Source: Todiramphus chloris collaris (Eukaryota > Chordata > Aves > Coraciiformes > Alcedinidae). Taken from it: a stretch of 64,000 nucleotides of DNA. A program made the position numbers and the translations under genes. Below the pieces are notes generated by a model. It was not told the origin of the DNA, did not search any database, and worked only from the letters and a program-made list of their open reading frames with translations. Location of the stretch: NCBI GenBank assembly GCA_025345505.1, contig JANVCC010010406.1, positions 16,289,271 through 16,353,270 of the forward strand, in the 5' to 3' direction. This document shows positions 37,735-50,382 of the stretch, in pieces; position 1 is the stretch's first letter; the number at the start of each line of letters is the position of its first letter.

Positions 37735-39240
37735 CATCCTTAACCATACTTAGAATATTTATGTAAACTGGACATTCATAAATCCCTGGGCCCTGAGGCA
37801 TATACCCATGAGTTGGATGACATCACTGGAAGTCCACTGTAATTTTTGAACAATCCTGGCATTTGGGAGAGGTGCCTGAGAGCTGAAGGAAAGGACATAC
37901 CCCAAACTTAAATGAAGGAAGGAAAATCCAGGAAGCTACAGGCCTGTCAGGCCTCACTTCCACCCCTGGGAAGGTGATGGAACAACTAATCCTTGGAACT
38001 ATTTCTCGGCACAAGAACAACATAAAAGGTGACCATGAGTAGTAAACATGGACTTATCAGGGAGATGTCATGCTTGACAATCCTAATAACCTTCCGTAAT
38101 AAAATCATGAGCTTGCTAGATGAGGGGAGAGAAGTACATATTGTTTACCTGAACTTCAGTAAGGTTTCTGATGCCTTCTTGCATTAACATCCCCATAGAG
38201 GAAATGATGCAGATTGGGTTGGATGAACAGATAGTGAGATGGATTGAAAACTAGTGGAATGATCAGTCTCAGACAACAACAAAGTATAAGGCAGTAACTA
38301 GCAGTGTACCCCAGCGGTCAACACTGTATCCAATCATGTTCAATATCTTTATGAATGATCTGGATGATGAAGCAGAATGCAGCCATAAAATGTTCGCTGA
38401 TGGTACAAGACTGGGACAAGTGGCTGGTAGGCTAGTGAGCTGTGCAGCATTCCACAGGGTCCCCAACAGGCTGCAGAAATGTGCAGACAGCAACCTCATA
38501 TAGTTAAATAAAAAGAAGTACAAAGACTTGGACCTGAAAAGGAATAATGTTGGGCAGATGGGATCCATGCTGGGCATTATTAGTAGTCTTGGAAATGGAT
38601 TTGCAGAGTAGGCTACAGAACAGTCTGAGTTGGACATGGAACCAGTAATGTGCCATTGATACAAAGAAGGCAAACAGCTTCCTAGACTGCATTAGGTGCA
38701 GTGTTGTCAGTAGGTCAAGGAAAGTTGTCCTTCCCCTCTACTCAGCACTAGTGAGGATACACTTGGAGTATTGCGTCCATTTTTGGGCTCCCCAGTACAA
38801 GAGAGAGGTGAAGCTACTGGAATGAGCCTAAAAAAAGGGCCACAAAAATGTTTTAGAGGCTGGAGAAGCTCTCCTATGGGGAAAGGCTGAGACAATAGGG
38901 ACTGTCTAGCCTGGAGAAGGGAAAGTTCACAGACCACAGATCATAGAATGTTCAGGGTTGGAAGGTACCTCTAAAGATCATTTAGTCCAGCTCCCCAAGT
39001 TCAGGGTCATCTATTCAATGTGCACAAATATATGAAAGGAGGGTGTGAAAAAATAGTGGCACACTCTTTTCAGTGGTGTCTAATGACAGGACAAGAGGCA
39101 ATAGAACATATTGAAAGACAGGAACTTTCATCTGAACATCAGGAGAGACTTTTTCTCTGTGACAGTGAATAAGCACTTGCACAGATTGACAGAAGGTTTG
39201 TGAAATCTTCGTCCTTGGAGATACACTGAATCTGTTTGGA
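37735..39240 (+). pseudogene. Relic of CR1 ORF2 reverse transcriptase, multiply broken
   Basis: No frame longer than a few dozen codons survives in the coding direction. The order of decayed segments still follows CR1 ORF2: pre-RT linker, RT fingers ('PVR.. PLPLGR'-like debris near 37,940-37,990), palm, motif C region near 38,390 ('tgttcgctgatggtacaaga', where FADDT would be encoded) and the C-terminal block near 38,720-38,920. In that motif C region the reading is compatible with F-A-D-G-T, so the second catalytic aspartate appears to be replaced by glycine. The minus-strand frames (38,269-38,673 and others) are shadows. Confidence 0.75.
38933..39010 (-). mobile_element. Nested CR1 3' tail inserted in the older CR1
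   Basis: Reading plus strand: 'atcatagaatgttcagggtt' followed by 'ggaaggtacctctaaagatc' and 'atttagtccagctcccc', the reverse complement of a CR1 3' UTR. It interrupts the host CR1 between 'gaagggaaagttcac' and 'ctattcaatgtgcacaaata', which would otherwise be adjacent. Only about 75 bp were copied. The insert must be younger than its host. Confidence 0.85.
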
Positions 39241-41254
39241 CATGGACCTGGCCAGCTTTCTGTAGGTTACCATATTTTAGCAGGGTGGTTCTAGAAGATG
39301 ACCTCCAAAGAAGGTCCTTTCTAACCACAAACATTCTATGGTTCTGTGATTCTGTGAAACAGTATTTATCATTTTGATAGTTAAAATAAAATTGGTTATC
39401 AATATTTGCTACCTGTGCTGAGAACCTTGACTTATCTTTCTACACTGAAGGTCAGTATATGGCTAAGTGGCTAACACAAAGAATATAGAAAATATACTTC
39501 AGTATCAAAATATACCTCAGTTGTTTCAGTCAGTATGAATATAGAACATAAGAACATATAAACTTGGTCAGATCCACAGCATTCCATTTCTGCTAAAGGT
39601 ATGTATGAAAAAATATGAGACATGGAGGGTTATGTTTTCAGGACATACTATTTTATCTTCTGGAAACTGGTATTTAGAGACAGATAATAGGAAACATATG
39701 TAAATGTGTGTGAGATTGCAATTTTGTAGATACCTGGTGTTTGGTTTTACATCTATCAAATATTAGTGGTTGATAAGATGTGTTTAGTACTGTGTAATTT
39801 TCTATGATTAATTTCTGTCACTTTGACATATTTATACAGGTTTCAGTGCTAATCTTTGAAATCCTAAGTCATTTATGGTGGCTGAGAAGCAAGGGGTATA
39901 TAAAGATAGTTTTCTGAGAATAAGGGAAATAAGTTTAAAATAGAAGTGGTTGTAGTTTTTTATCAGCAAGACATGCTTTCAAGCATTAAAATAGAGGAGA
40001 GAGGTAATTTAATAATAAACTAAGAAATAGGCCAGTGAATGAAGTGCTTCCTTATCAGAATCATGAAGAGAAAGAAACTGGGTTTGCCAACATGCAAAAG
40101 GAGAGACTTTATCACCTATCAGCTTTGACATTCTTTGGCTGCCACCTTCCAAACCAGTTTCCAGGTTTCCATACACTTCCTCCGTATCAGTCTTCAAAAG
40201 ATCCTGTTTCTAACTCAATGCATCTTCAAAAGAAATCTCAACATTTGATAGCATGATAAAACACTCCTGCAGTATAAAGGTAGTTGGCAATTTTTCAAAC
40301 AACGGGTTACTGCTTCTGCACAAAAGCTAGTTTGAACATATGCAATTAGAATAGGCTTTGCCAAGGAAAACATGTGTGAGACATGGTATGAATAAGGGCA
40401 GTTATATGTGGGGGTTTTTTTCTTCCTATTATACTTCCATCCAGGTACAATGAAATTCCTACAAAAGCAAATTAAATAGTTTATTCTAGCATTCAAGTTA
40501 CAAAAGTAACTTTAACACACTCTTTAACACAAGCAGTTAAACAATATCAAGGCCGATTAAAGAAATAAGCAAGATTTAAATTGTACCATGCTGACATATA
40601 AATAAACTTGTTCAGATTAAATTATTATAAAAAATGAGGTTATTTTACAAGTTGGAATTACCTTCCAGAATTCAGTCCTGAAGATTAAAGAAAAAAAAAA
40701 TAAAATTCTAGCTCTCATGCTAGTTCAGTGTGAGAAATGTGTAACTAGTTACTGTAAAAAGATGGTAAGTCAAAATTAAATAAATGCTACAGAACAGGTC
40801 TGTATTTACAGATGATGTCAAACACCACTGATGGATATGAAAGGAATCTAGCCTGCAATTTAAAATAATCATAGCATATTGAATAAGTAAAAATACTTGA
40901 AACTGCCTTAATTTTTAGGTCAAAATCATAGAAACTTTTAGAGAAATTCTAAAAATATTTTGTCATCTTCAAAATGTTATGGTTTTTTGTTTGTTCTAAA
41001 AAATAATCATTATGAAATTCCACCAGACACTACAGAAGAAAAAAAGAAATTAAGCACTTTGTTTTAAATCAATGAGGTTTGTCCATGAAACTCAGGACCA
41101 CTGTGAAATGTATTTTAGACTAGAACAAAATATACTTTGTGGCTTGTTCAGTTGAGGACCCACAGATATTCTAAGTATTGTTTTTTTCCCAGAAAAATTA
41201 TACCTTCAAAACATATGATTAGATAAGGTTTAAACTATTTGGTAGGAGAAGCAT

Positions 41255-41351
41255 ATAAATACATACATACATACATATACATATCATATACATATGTAAT
41301 ATACATATACTTAATATATATATGTGTGTGTGTGTGTATATATATATATAA
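41255..41351 (+). repeat. TACA/TA/TG compound microsatellite
   Basis: 'atacatacatacatacat' leads into mixed ATAC/ATAT units, then 'tatatatatatgtgtgtgtg'-type TG and TA runs ending near 41,351. Confidence 0.9.
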
Positions 41352-42734
41352 AGTCCCTTATGGGTTTGTTTGTTTCAGCTGGTAAAAAAAGGATTTTGTT
41401 AATAAATGACAAAACCAGGAAAAAAATCCAAGTATTACAATCTACTGTGTTCTCCTTTTTTTATAAAGCAATTGTTAAAAACACAGCTTTATACTGGAAT
41501 TCATCTTTATGCAGCTGAATTTTCCAAAAATGGATTTTATTTTTTAATTTTTCTTCCTTGTCTCATTTGGTGTTTCCCACAATAAATAGTTATATGTATT
41601 TCTGCATACATCAGATAGAGATAGATACACTACTTATGTTTATAGGAACATACAACTATGCAAGAACAGCTTCCTATTGCCGTAGCACACTATTACAGAA
41701 TATTAAAAATGTTATGGAAATGGGACCTTGTGGATAGTTAGATAGAAAGGGTGGAAAAAAACTCTGTCTCCTACTATACTTTATAGCCTCATACCAACAA
41801 GAAGAAATACTGATTTTGCTGGTATTATGCTGGCTCAGTATTTCATAATTTCACTTAAACTACAGGGCTGGCAGAAGAGCAAATGAGATATTTTTTCATA
41901 CTTATGAAAACTGTTCTATACTCTTAAGCTGAACTGACCAACACAATTCTAGTATTACCTAGAGGTAAAAAAAGAAGAGAATCCCTGCCCCTGGCAAGAA
42001 CATGAGTGTCCAAACTTTAACCTGACTTTTTACTAGAGTCTTGTCTATTTTGAAAATCCTTTGAAGGAGACTCTTTATGTTATGTTTCTGTCCCACCCAT
42101 TGTTCAAAGAAAAAGCAAAGTACAATATTCTGTAAACGATTTACCCCAAATGTTAACAATAAAAAAGATTTCATCAGATCTTTCAACAGTACATTGATAT
42201 TAAAAAAAGAGAAAGATTTCTGTCAAGTAAGGACAAATTCAGTGCATTCTAGGCATTGTAGGTGAGAATAAATTTTGGAAGTGAAATGTTTAGTCACCAC
42301 TTAAAAAGTGTTTATTTCCAGGATTCTAACCTTTTTAATAGGCACTTATACTGAACCAATATAAAAAAGAACAGTGGAAGTCTACTACAAATAAGGCATT
42401 AAGGGCTCTAACTTTGAATTAGTCTCATTTCTTACGTGACATCTATAGTACTTATGAACAACAGTTGATTTAGACACCATTATAAATTTCTGAAATCTGT
42501 TTAATTGTTATTTGTGTAAACAGTAGATCAACTTACTTTCAATTTACTTTTTGGATCAAGATAAGGTCTAGTGGAGAGTGGAATGAATACTAATTGTTTA
42601 TCTCTTAGCAATTACAACAGCAAAAAGGAAATATATTTTAATAGCCTCAGCAGATTTCTTAACACAGTTTGCATGATCAAATAATTCCCATGAACAATTT
42701 GAAAGTCTTATACAAAGGCCCCAGTGCCTTTTTG

Positions 42735-42766
<32 letters not shown>
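42735..42766 (+). repeat. 32-bp poly(A) homopolymer
   Basis: An uninterrupted run of 32 A. CR1 elements do not end in poly(A), so this is not a CR1 tail. No processed pseudogene could be recognised upstream. Confidence 0.95.
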
Positions 42767-42770
<4 letters not shown>

Positions 42771-43573
42771 TACTACAATGGTTCTTTTGAGATCATTAAA
42801 AATGATACTTAATTATGTATATTCATTCACCATGCATACTTACCACATACTTCACAAACACAACAGTTACTAGTCCTGGCGACTAAGAAACACATACTAC
42901 TTTAAATAAATGGGTATGCATTTCTCTTTTTTTCTCAAGAAAATTTCTCTATTTGAATCAAACTCTTGTAAAAATCTTTTTTTCATTGCAATTAATTCAG
43001 GTGTTCTGCATGTGGGTAATATAGGACTATTGCTCAAAAATGCCTAACTATGCTTCCCAAAAACAGGTAGGTGTGCAGATACTGGTTGCTATAAAAATAA
43101 TAATCACATATTTTTCATTGGTTATACAAAAAGATATAATTATTGTCTGTTACAGAGCTTATTATATTTAAGAAACAAAGACAACAAAGACAATGCCAAA
43201 GAAGACAGCTTACTGATGCTATAACATCCAATATTTCTTTCTGCCTGTAAATCGTCACATATTTACACATTTTAGGAATGCAATGATCATATATTTTGAC
43301 AATAAAAGTCCTGCTCTTTTACCACAGATATAGCAGAAGCTCTCATAAAAAACCTCAATATGCTGTAATGCTGACTATATTACAAACATATTAATATTAT
43401 ATTACTTACTAGCTGGTTAAAGCTAGTTTTTCTTGTCTTTACAAAGCATTTTTTACAAATTAAATCTAATCTCATTAACTTCAACAGATGGTGGATAAGA
43501 TCCAAATATACTCACATAAAGATTTATTTCCATATTGGTATTCTTATTTTCTGATAAACACAGTGTGACATTA

Positions 43574-43613
43574 AAAAAAAAAAGAAAAAAAAAAAAAAAA
43601 GAAAGAAAGAAAA
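43574..43613 (+). repeat. A-rich tract with GAAA units
   Basis: Two A runs separated by single G bases end in 'gaaagaaagaaaaacc'. Simple sequence. Confidence 0.85.
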
Positions 43614-44569
43614 ACCACATACAACACAGAAAATCACCCACAAAGAATCTCTAAGAATCCCACATACACATAAGACATATGCTTTGCTACAAGGAAAACC
43701 TTCAGATAAATTTCAGAAATTGTATTCTTCCATTCTACAGGAAATTAAGCATAAAGTGCCAAAAAGGAAATTCTCCTGCATCATTTCTCTAATGTCTCCT
43801 AATTTACAAAATAAAAAATTAAGAAAAAAATAGCTGAATTCCAGCTCAAGTTTATTTGGATGACTATATTTTCAAGAAAAAAAAACCCAAAACCAATCAG
43901 TTTCTTATCCATAGGGAAGTAAATTTTGAATTTCTACTGCAGTGGAGAATATGATAAGTATTATAGTAGTAGTTCAACATTACTCTTTCAGTCAGAAGTT
44001 CATTACTGTTTGATTGTATTCTTTAAAACTAATAACATGGAAAAGCATATACAGTAATGAAATAAAATGGGCTTATAAATGGATGATTTAAACATTTCAA
44101 TGTTTGAAGAAAGATTAAGACCTAAATAATATTTTCACTGCTAAAACTAAACAGTAAATCTAATATACTTTTTTTTTTTTAATAACCTCTTTAAACTACA
44201 AGTTTTATTCCCTATATATGAATAAACAGCAAAACTTTGTGCACTGTGCCATTTTATCCCAAGTCATTGCTATTTAGCTCATTCCATTAGCTGAGTTTGC
44301 TTGTTTGGGGTCTAATATTGTTATTTTTAAGCAACAAAATAATGTATGTGGAAGCTGAGATACTTAAGGTCCCACTGGTCATAAGCCTGCTGTCAATATT
44401 GATGAGAGACCCAAAAGTTTTAATAAAAAAAGTAACTTCCTACCTCAGTAGATATACAAAATTTCCAACAATTAGTATTTATCTAATCAGCTAATGAAAT
44501 ATTGGAACATTAAAAAAGATTGGAACATTACATATTAGACTACATAAATACACAGAGCATATCTTCCTG

Positions 44570-44626
44570 AAAAATAAAAGTAAAAAATAAATAAATAAAA
44601 AACCAACCAAACAAAAAAAACCACAC
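44570..44626 (+). repeat. AAAT repeat followed by A/C-rich tract
   Basis: 'aaataaataaataaaa' runs into 'aaccaaccaaacaaaaaaaa' and 'ccacac'. It has the same A/C texture as the tracts at 17,880 and 25,517. Confidence 0.85.
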
Positions 44627-44882
44627 AGAGGAATCAAAACATATATATGTCTTTAATTCTCCTGAGAGTATTTCTGTTAATTGCTCATTAATACTGCTAA
44701 GTATCCATATTTACATTTCCTTTTAAACAAAATGGAAATCTAGACAGTCAAGGACTAAATGAACGCAAGAGACAAACCATTTTCTGTTTTCACTACAACT
44801 TTTTACAAAATGGCTGCAATTTCCTTTCTTCTGGTGTCTGTGTTGTTGATGCAGGAGCACAAACAGAATGAGTAAGTCTATT

Positions 44883-44915
44883 AGTATAAAATTAGCATAA
44901 AATTATCATAAAATT
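44883..44915 (+). repeat. 11-bp unit repeated three times
   Basis: Units 'agtataaaatt', 'agcataaaatt' and 'atcataaaatt' follow one another without gaps. Confidence 0.85.
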
Positions 44916-47700
44916 CTCTCTTTTATATATGCTTAGACTATGGTGTATGTCAGCATTGCAAAGACTCACTGTACAGACAGTCCATTCTGGAGAAAGGATG
45001 GTAGGATTAGTGCCACAGAAACTGGGCAAGTAATTCCCAGTGATTAATCCTTTCCTGTGTTTCTTCCATTATTTTAACTTCTTCACTTTTAGTCTAGCAA
45101 CCTGTGGATCTGAATCACATTTTTCTATCTTTTTACTCAGCACTGTTTCTGTTTAAAGATTAACAAAAGTCAGGCTGCTTGTAGAGTTTACTTGACTTTC
45201 GATTCTCTTAGGAAAAAGGGTAAGAATTTTAAGAAAGTAATTCAGGTTTCCATCTTGTCAGAGGTAAAATTTCTAAATTATTTAATAACAAAGTCATTGA
45301 CTGGTTTTTAATCAAAATTTATTTTCTACGAAATGCTTATAGTTTATAGTTTCAAAAGGCTTTTGTTTCTTATTTCCCTCTACCCAAAATCTCAAGCAGA
45401 GAAAATTCATATTGGGCATAAAGCTGTCACACCTTAATATTTTGTTACTCACTGCCTCCTAACCTGTGAGTTTGGGCTTCACAGCCAGTAGCAAAAACCA
45501 GGGATTTAGGTATTGTGATAATTTACTGACGTCTAGTTTATAAGCCAAGCTTGAGAAAAGCGTTTGAACAACTTTAAGGAATTAGAAAGGCAGTTAAAAA
45601 AATTTGGTTGAGTTTTTGAGTGAAAGTAGTAGTATCCCTGTCAGAAAAATAACCCTCAAATCAAAGTTGTCAGCATATTTCAGCATTTTAAATCTATAAA
45701 TCTGCAATACTGTGGCAATGGTTAGAGTCCATCAACTCAGTAGATGGATCTGAGGTGGTAAAATTTAAACATACATGGTGTGTTTTCTTCTATACCACCC
45801 TAGGAATTGCTATTAACATTAATTGGAGTTATGTGCACAGACCAGAGTGAGAAGAGAGGACACATGCTGCAGATTATAAAATGTGTAGGCATGAAGGGGA
45901 GGAGGAAAAAAAATCCCTTCTAATAACATCAGGCACCCCTCATTACAAATAGGAAATTACATGTTTTTAAAAGATTTTCCAGTGTAAGCTCTGAACAGCA
46001 GCAGCATTCACATTATCAAGGATACATATTATAGAAGGTTATCAGTCATTTTTCAAGCAATAGTCTGAATGCCATTACAGAAAAAAACAAGGATTACAAT
46101 GTTTACATATGTCCTTTAATTCCAGATAATGTCCCTAGGTTTTTTTGTTGGTCTTTTTTATTTTGGTGATGATTTTGAGGGGAGAAGGTGGAAAGTTTTT
46201 TAATCAATTTTCTCCATGTTCTTTTTTTTTTTTTTAATGGAGCAAAGGGATAGGGTAGATCCCTCCTTAGTGTCTGTCACTTTGTTTTTCTGGGTTTTTC
46301 ATTTCCCTTTCCCTTCCTCTATGTCATATACTTCATTTATAGAAGTTCAGTCAAGATCCTTTAATTATTTATATCCTCCGTTACTTTTTGGGTCTGTTTC
46401 CTTACCAAAAGCAGATGGATATGCATGTCAATGGGAAACTGAATTAACTTCATCTCTCTGTTTTCTTAGCAACCACAGTGAGTGGGTATAAGGTAAGGAT
46501 GATCATGTAGTTGACTTTTGCCTAAGTAAACTTTCTGGGCTTCTCATCCAGAGGCCATTAAATGTTCGCTTTCCTCTCTTTCCTTGAGTATGCTGAGAAC
46601 CAGTTGTTCATAACTCTTTTCCAAAAAGCAAAATCTGAAAGTGGTTTGACAACAAAACACAAGAAAAACACAGGCTTTGATTGAACCAAGTAATATAGAG
46701 CATCATAAATTGCTCTGCACTGAACAGAAAACATTAAGGCATCACAACCCTTCAAGGAATCAAAGTGTATTATTGTATATGTTTGTAATGAAACAGAGGC
46801 TTTCTATCAATACCTAAAATAAGTATCACTGTAATGCTCCAAAACCAGATTTCTTGTCTCAGAATTCATAATTTCAATGCACTTCTACAATAGTCTAATG
46901 TCTGCCCCAGAAAGTCATCAGAGGAAAGGAGAAACAATGCTTTGTAAACACTTAAAGCTCCTCACAAAGCTATGACAGGTATCCTGAAGTGTCTTGATCT
47001 GGCTTCCAACTGCTAATGCCTATGATGTATTCATGGACCATATATCAAGGGCTAGCATAGCAGAGCTCATATTCTTTGGTAAAGTCTGGGAATAAATTAG
47101 AATTACTTTATAAATAGTCACACGTCTTTCTACATGGCAGTAACCTGTCAATTAAAGATGAGTTTGAATGAGTTATTACCTTTAGCACATAAATTCCTCC
47201 TTTATTTTACAGATAGACATGATAGAGATTATCATCAAAGAGACATAATTGTTCTCTATATTAATTGTGACTCCTACTTAACAGAATAATAAATCAATTT
47301 GCACAGTCAGTGTAGCAATGTGCTAATGCATTGCACAGAAAATGTCTGAGTTCACTCTTGTCTTCTTGTGAAAATATTATAGATGTCAATGGAATTGTTA
47401 CTCTAGACAACCCTCAAGATTGAAAGAGTAATTCTTTCTCAGACATTTAAAGTAATCTTCAAATTATTTTCTGGAAGCATCACCAGGGTTGTAAAATTAA
47501 TCATATCCATTTGCTTGTTTAATTAGTGTTAATCACTTGTTAGCAATTCTTGTATCCTTTTAACTTTTAAAATTACATGTCCTGTTTTACCACACCAGTT
47601 AATCACTAGGAGAAGTCATAATCAAAATATAAAGCAAGAGAGAGGAGAAAGATAATTCATTAAAAAATGCTACTCTTTTTTCTATATAGTTTTCTCTCTC

Positions 47701-47717
47701 TTTTTTTTTTTTTTTTT
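47701..47717 (+). repeat. Poly(T) tract
   Basis: A run of T following 'tttctctctc', about 100 bp upstream of the next CR1. Confidence 0.85.
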
Positions 47718-47815
47718 ATTTTTATGTTACATACTTAAATATAAATTTAATTTTTAATGGTAAAGGAGAACACTACAATACATGCTACATCTGCCCTCTG
47801 TATTGTGGAAAGACA

Positions 47816-48739
47816 TCTTTATTCAGTAACATGGACAGTGAGATTCAGTGCACCATCAGCAAGTCTGCCAACAACACCAGGCTATGTGCTGTGGTCAACA
47901 TGCTGGAGGGAAGGGACACCATCCAGGGGGACCTTGACAAACTTAAAAGGTTGGTCCATGCAGACCACATGAAGTTCAACAAGGCCAAGTGCAAGATCCT
48001 GCACATGGGCTGGGGCAATGCCCAGTTATCAATACAGGTTGGGAGACGAGTGAGTTGAAAGCAGCCCTTAGGAGAAGGACTTGGGAGTGTTGACTGATGA
48101 GAAACTCAACAGGATCTGTAAATGTCCATTTGCAACCCAGAAAGCCAAACACACCCTGCACTGCATTAGAAGAAACATGAACAGCAAGGGAGCTGAGCTC
48201 TCCACTCTCATGAGACCCCCATCTGGAGTACTGTGTTCAGCTCTGGGGCTCCCAACATAAGAAAGACATGGACCTGTTGAAATGAGGCCAGAGGAGGTGA
48301 TCAGAGGGCTGGCACACCTCTCCTGTGAAGACAAGCTAAGGAAGCTGGGGTTGTTCAGCTTGGAGAAGAGCAGGCTCTGGGGACACCTTAGAGCAGTCTT
48401 CCAGTATCTGAAGAGGCCCTATAAAGAAGTTGGAGAGGGACTTTTTATAGCATCACATAGTAATAGGGCACTGGGTAATGGCTTTCAACTGAAAGAGCTT
48501 AGATTTAGATTAGATATAAGGAAGAAGTTCTTCAGTGTGAGGGTGGTGAGGAACTGGAACAGGTTCCCCAGAGAAGCTGTGGATGCCCCATCCCTATAAG
48601 CGTTCAAGGCCAGGCTGGATGTGACTTCAAGCAACCTGATCTAGTGCAAGGTGTCCCTATCCATGGCAGGGAGGTTATAACTAGATAATCCTTAAAATCA
48701 CTTCCAACACAAACCATGCTATGATTCTATGATTCTATA
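47816..48739 (+). mobile_element. 5'-truncated CR1 LINE, plus strand (about 0.92 kb)
   Basis: Similarity to CR1 ORF2 begins near 47,816-47,830, in the RT palm just before motif C. It runs through the C-terminal domain and 3' UTR to 'tatgattctatgattctata' at 48,739, the tandem ATTCTATG terminus. The 3' UTR ('aactagataatccttaaaat' then 'cacttccaacacaaacca') belongs to a different subfamily from the minus-strand copies at 34.5 and 36.6 kb. One short internal loss lies around 48,175-48,205. It is not capable of movement. Confidence 0.93.
47831..48600 (+). pseudogene. CR1 ORF2 fragment with both RT catalytic aspartates lost
   Basis: The frame 47,831-48,058 carries 'CTISKSANNTRLCAVV', where the non-LTR RT motif C would read F-A-D-D-T. 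Codons aac-aac at 47,870-47,875 stand in place of the two aspartates. Downstream in the same frame is 'HMKFNKAKCKILHMGWGNA'. A frame change follows near 48,055. The C-terminal part resumes at 48,282-48,599 with 'LRKLGLFSLEKSRLWGHLRA' and 'VRVVRNWNRFPREAVDAPSL'. The stop after that is only slightly earlier than the usual CR1 end. The missing aspartates and frame breaks make it inactive. Confidence 0.88.
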
Positions 48740-50382
48740 GAAGATCATTGATATAGAAAGTTCAACAGATACAGTATTCTGATTTGTGTTGTGTTTTGAG
48801 AAGTTCTCAGTGTAGTCATCTTTAACATTTATTGCTGTCCTGTGAATGCTAAATAAATTTGGCTTGTTTCCAAACTCATGACTGTTGGTAGAGACAGAAG
48901 AATTTTAAGAATGGCAAAATAAGGAGGTCAGAGCACCAGGAAATCATGTTCCTTAGTTTTTACACAGTTGAAGAAATTACAGCGTTCAAAACATTTTGAA
49001 TTTATACCTCAATATCCAGGAGATAACATGAGCAGCATCCAGTTTTACATGAACACACCTTCAGGTCTGGAAAACACTATCTTCCTGCACTACCCCAGGG
49101 GTACTAGAGTAAAGCCAGACTACACGCTTCTACTTGCACTCTACTGACTCTCCACTGACTACATGCTAACTCAAGAGTCCTAAAGTAAATATCTAGAAAA
49201 ACCTGCCTAGCTTTTTATAAAGAAAAACATTTTGGATAATGATCTTTGTCTAAAATGAGTTTTTCACAGTGAAAATCTTTCCTTTGGTTTTGCTTGGACA
49301 AGGGAATACCTATTTTGTGAAATTTTTGGCCAAAATTCCTGATGACAATCTGCTGTTTAAGCAGTCATCTCACTTCTTGTACATCTTGGGAGATATTTTT
49401 CCTAAATGTTTTCTTTCTATTAAGTGACTGAATGGAGCTTCTCTTAACATTGCATCAAAACAGCTAAATGCATGAAAACATAGGACAGAAATAGATTGCA
49501 GATAAGGTTTCCTTCCATTTCCTATTAATAATAAATACTATTTTAAGAAAAGCCTTCCTTTAGCAAATAAATAAATAAATAAACAAACTGACCCTTGTAA
49601 ATTAGAAGAGCTATGTGCCATTAAAAATAGCATCCTTAAATTCAATGTCCAGAAAAAGAGCAAAAACAGAGCAAGCTGATTAGAGTTCATGTGAGTGCCT
49701 ATTCAATATTCAGCTTAGTCTGTGGCTATTTATGTATTCCCAGAAGATCTGTTTTCTAAGACAGTGTTCAGCTTTCCTTGGAAGCCAGGTAAATATTTTG
49801 TATTCACTGGATCCTATGATAAGGAGTTCTACACACTGGCATCCTGTTGTGTGAAGTAGTTAGATTTGGTTTTAAGAAATATCCACTTGTTAGTTTCACA
49901 TAATGTTCTTAGATCTTGTACTCAATGTGTGGTTTCATACAAAATGCCTATTATCCTTCCAGGGCCAACAAGAATTTTGCAGAGTTCTATCATATCTTTA
50001 GTTCACTCTTTTCTGAGTTTCATTGTGTTTCAAAATTTCCTCATACCGAAGTTGTTCCATGAATTTGTGCATCTCTACCTTTTCTGAATTTCCCTCTGTT
50101 CTGCTTCATCTTTGCAAGAACCAGAAGTCTGTGCAGTTTTTAAGGTGCAAATCAAATGTGATTTTATACAGAAATATACCTCTGTTTGAAGGTTTGGGTT
50201 TTTTGTTCCTTTGGGTGTATTTTTTTTTTCCTTTTTATTCTTTTCAACTTTATTTTCTATAAAGCTAATAAACCATTCTTCATCCATATACAGAGAAAGA
50301 GAGATCATAAACATGTAAAGAACATTGATCCTTATTGATCCTCTGCATACATAGCAGATACATTATTCCTCTCTGTTATGGT

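Larger units (their letters stand above)
37680..39358 (+). mobile_element. Old, heavily decayed CR1 LINE, plus strand (about 1.6 kb)
   Basis: Starting within the ORF2 linker/RT region, the plus strand shows CR1 landmarks in order. These are 'aaatccctgggccctga' (37,780), 'gctacaggcctgtcaggcc' (37,935), 'aatatctttatgaatgatct' (38,340, the block before motif C), 'actcagcactagtgagga' (38,740) and a terminal 'ccacaaacattctatggttc' then 'tgtgattctgtgaa' ending at 39,358. Clear similarity starts near 37,735; the start given is an outer limit. Every frame is interrupted many times and small deletions are common, so this is the oldest large CR1 here. A second CR1 tail is nested within it at about 38,933-39,010. 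Confidence 0.88.
39359..47815. other. AT-rich noncoding desert with simple repeats
   Basis: About 8.4 kb with no recognised gene or transposon. Notable items are a CA/TA microsatellite (41,255-41,351), a 32-A homopolymer (42,735), A-rich tracts (43,575-43,612; 44,570-44,626) and an 11-bp triplication (44,883). Frames of up to 93 codons (40,215-40,496 minus; 46,216-46,491 plus) match no family I know. Confidence 0.55.

Noticed and set aside
38269..38673. 134-codon minus-strand frame considered as a gene
   Set aside because: It lies antisense to the decayed plus-strand CR1 reverse transcriptase and is a shadow frame.
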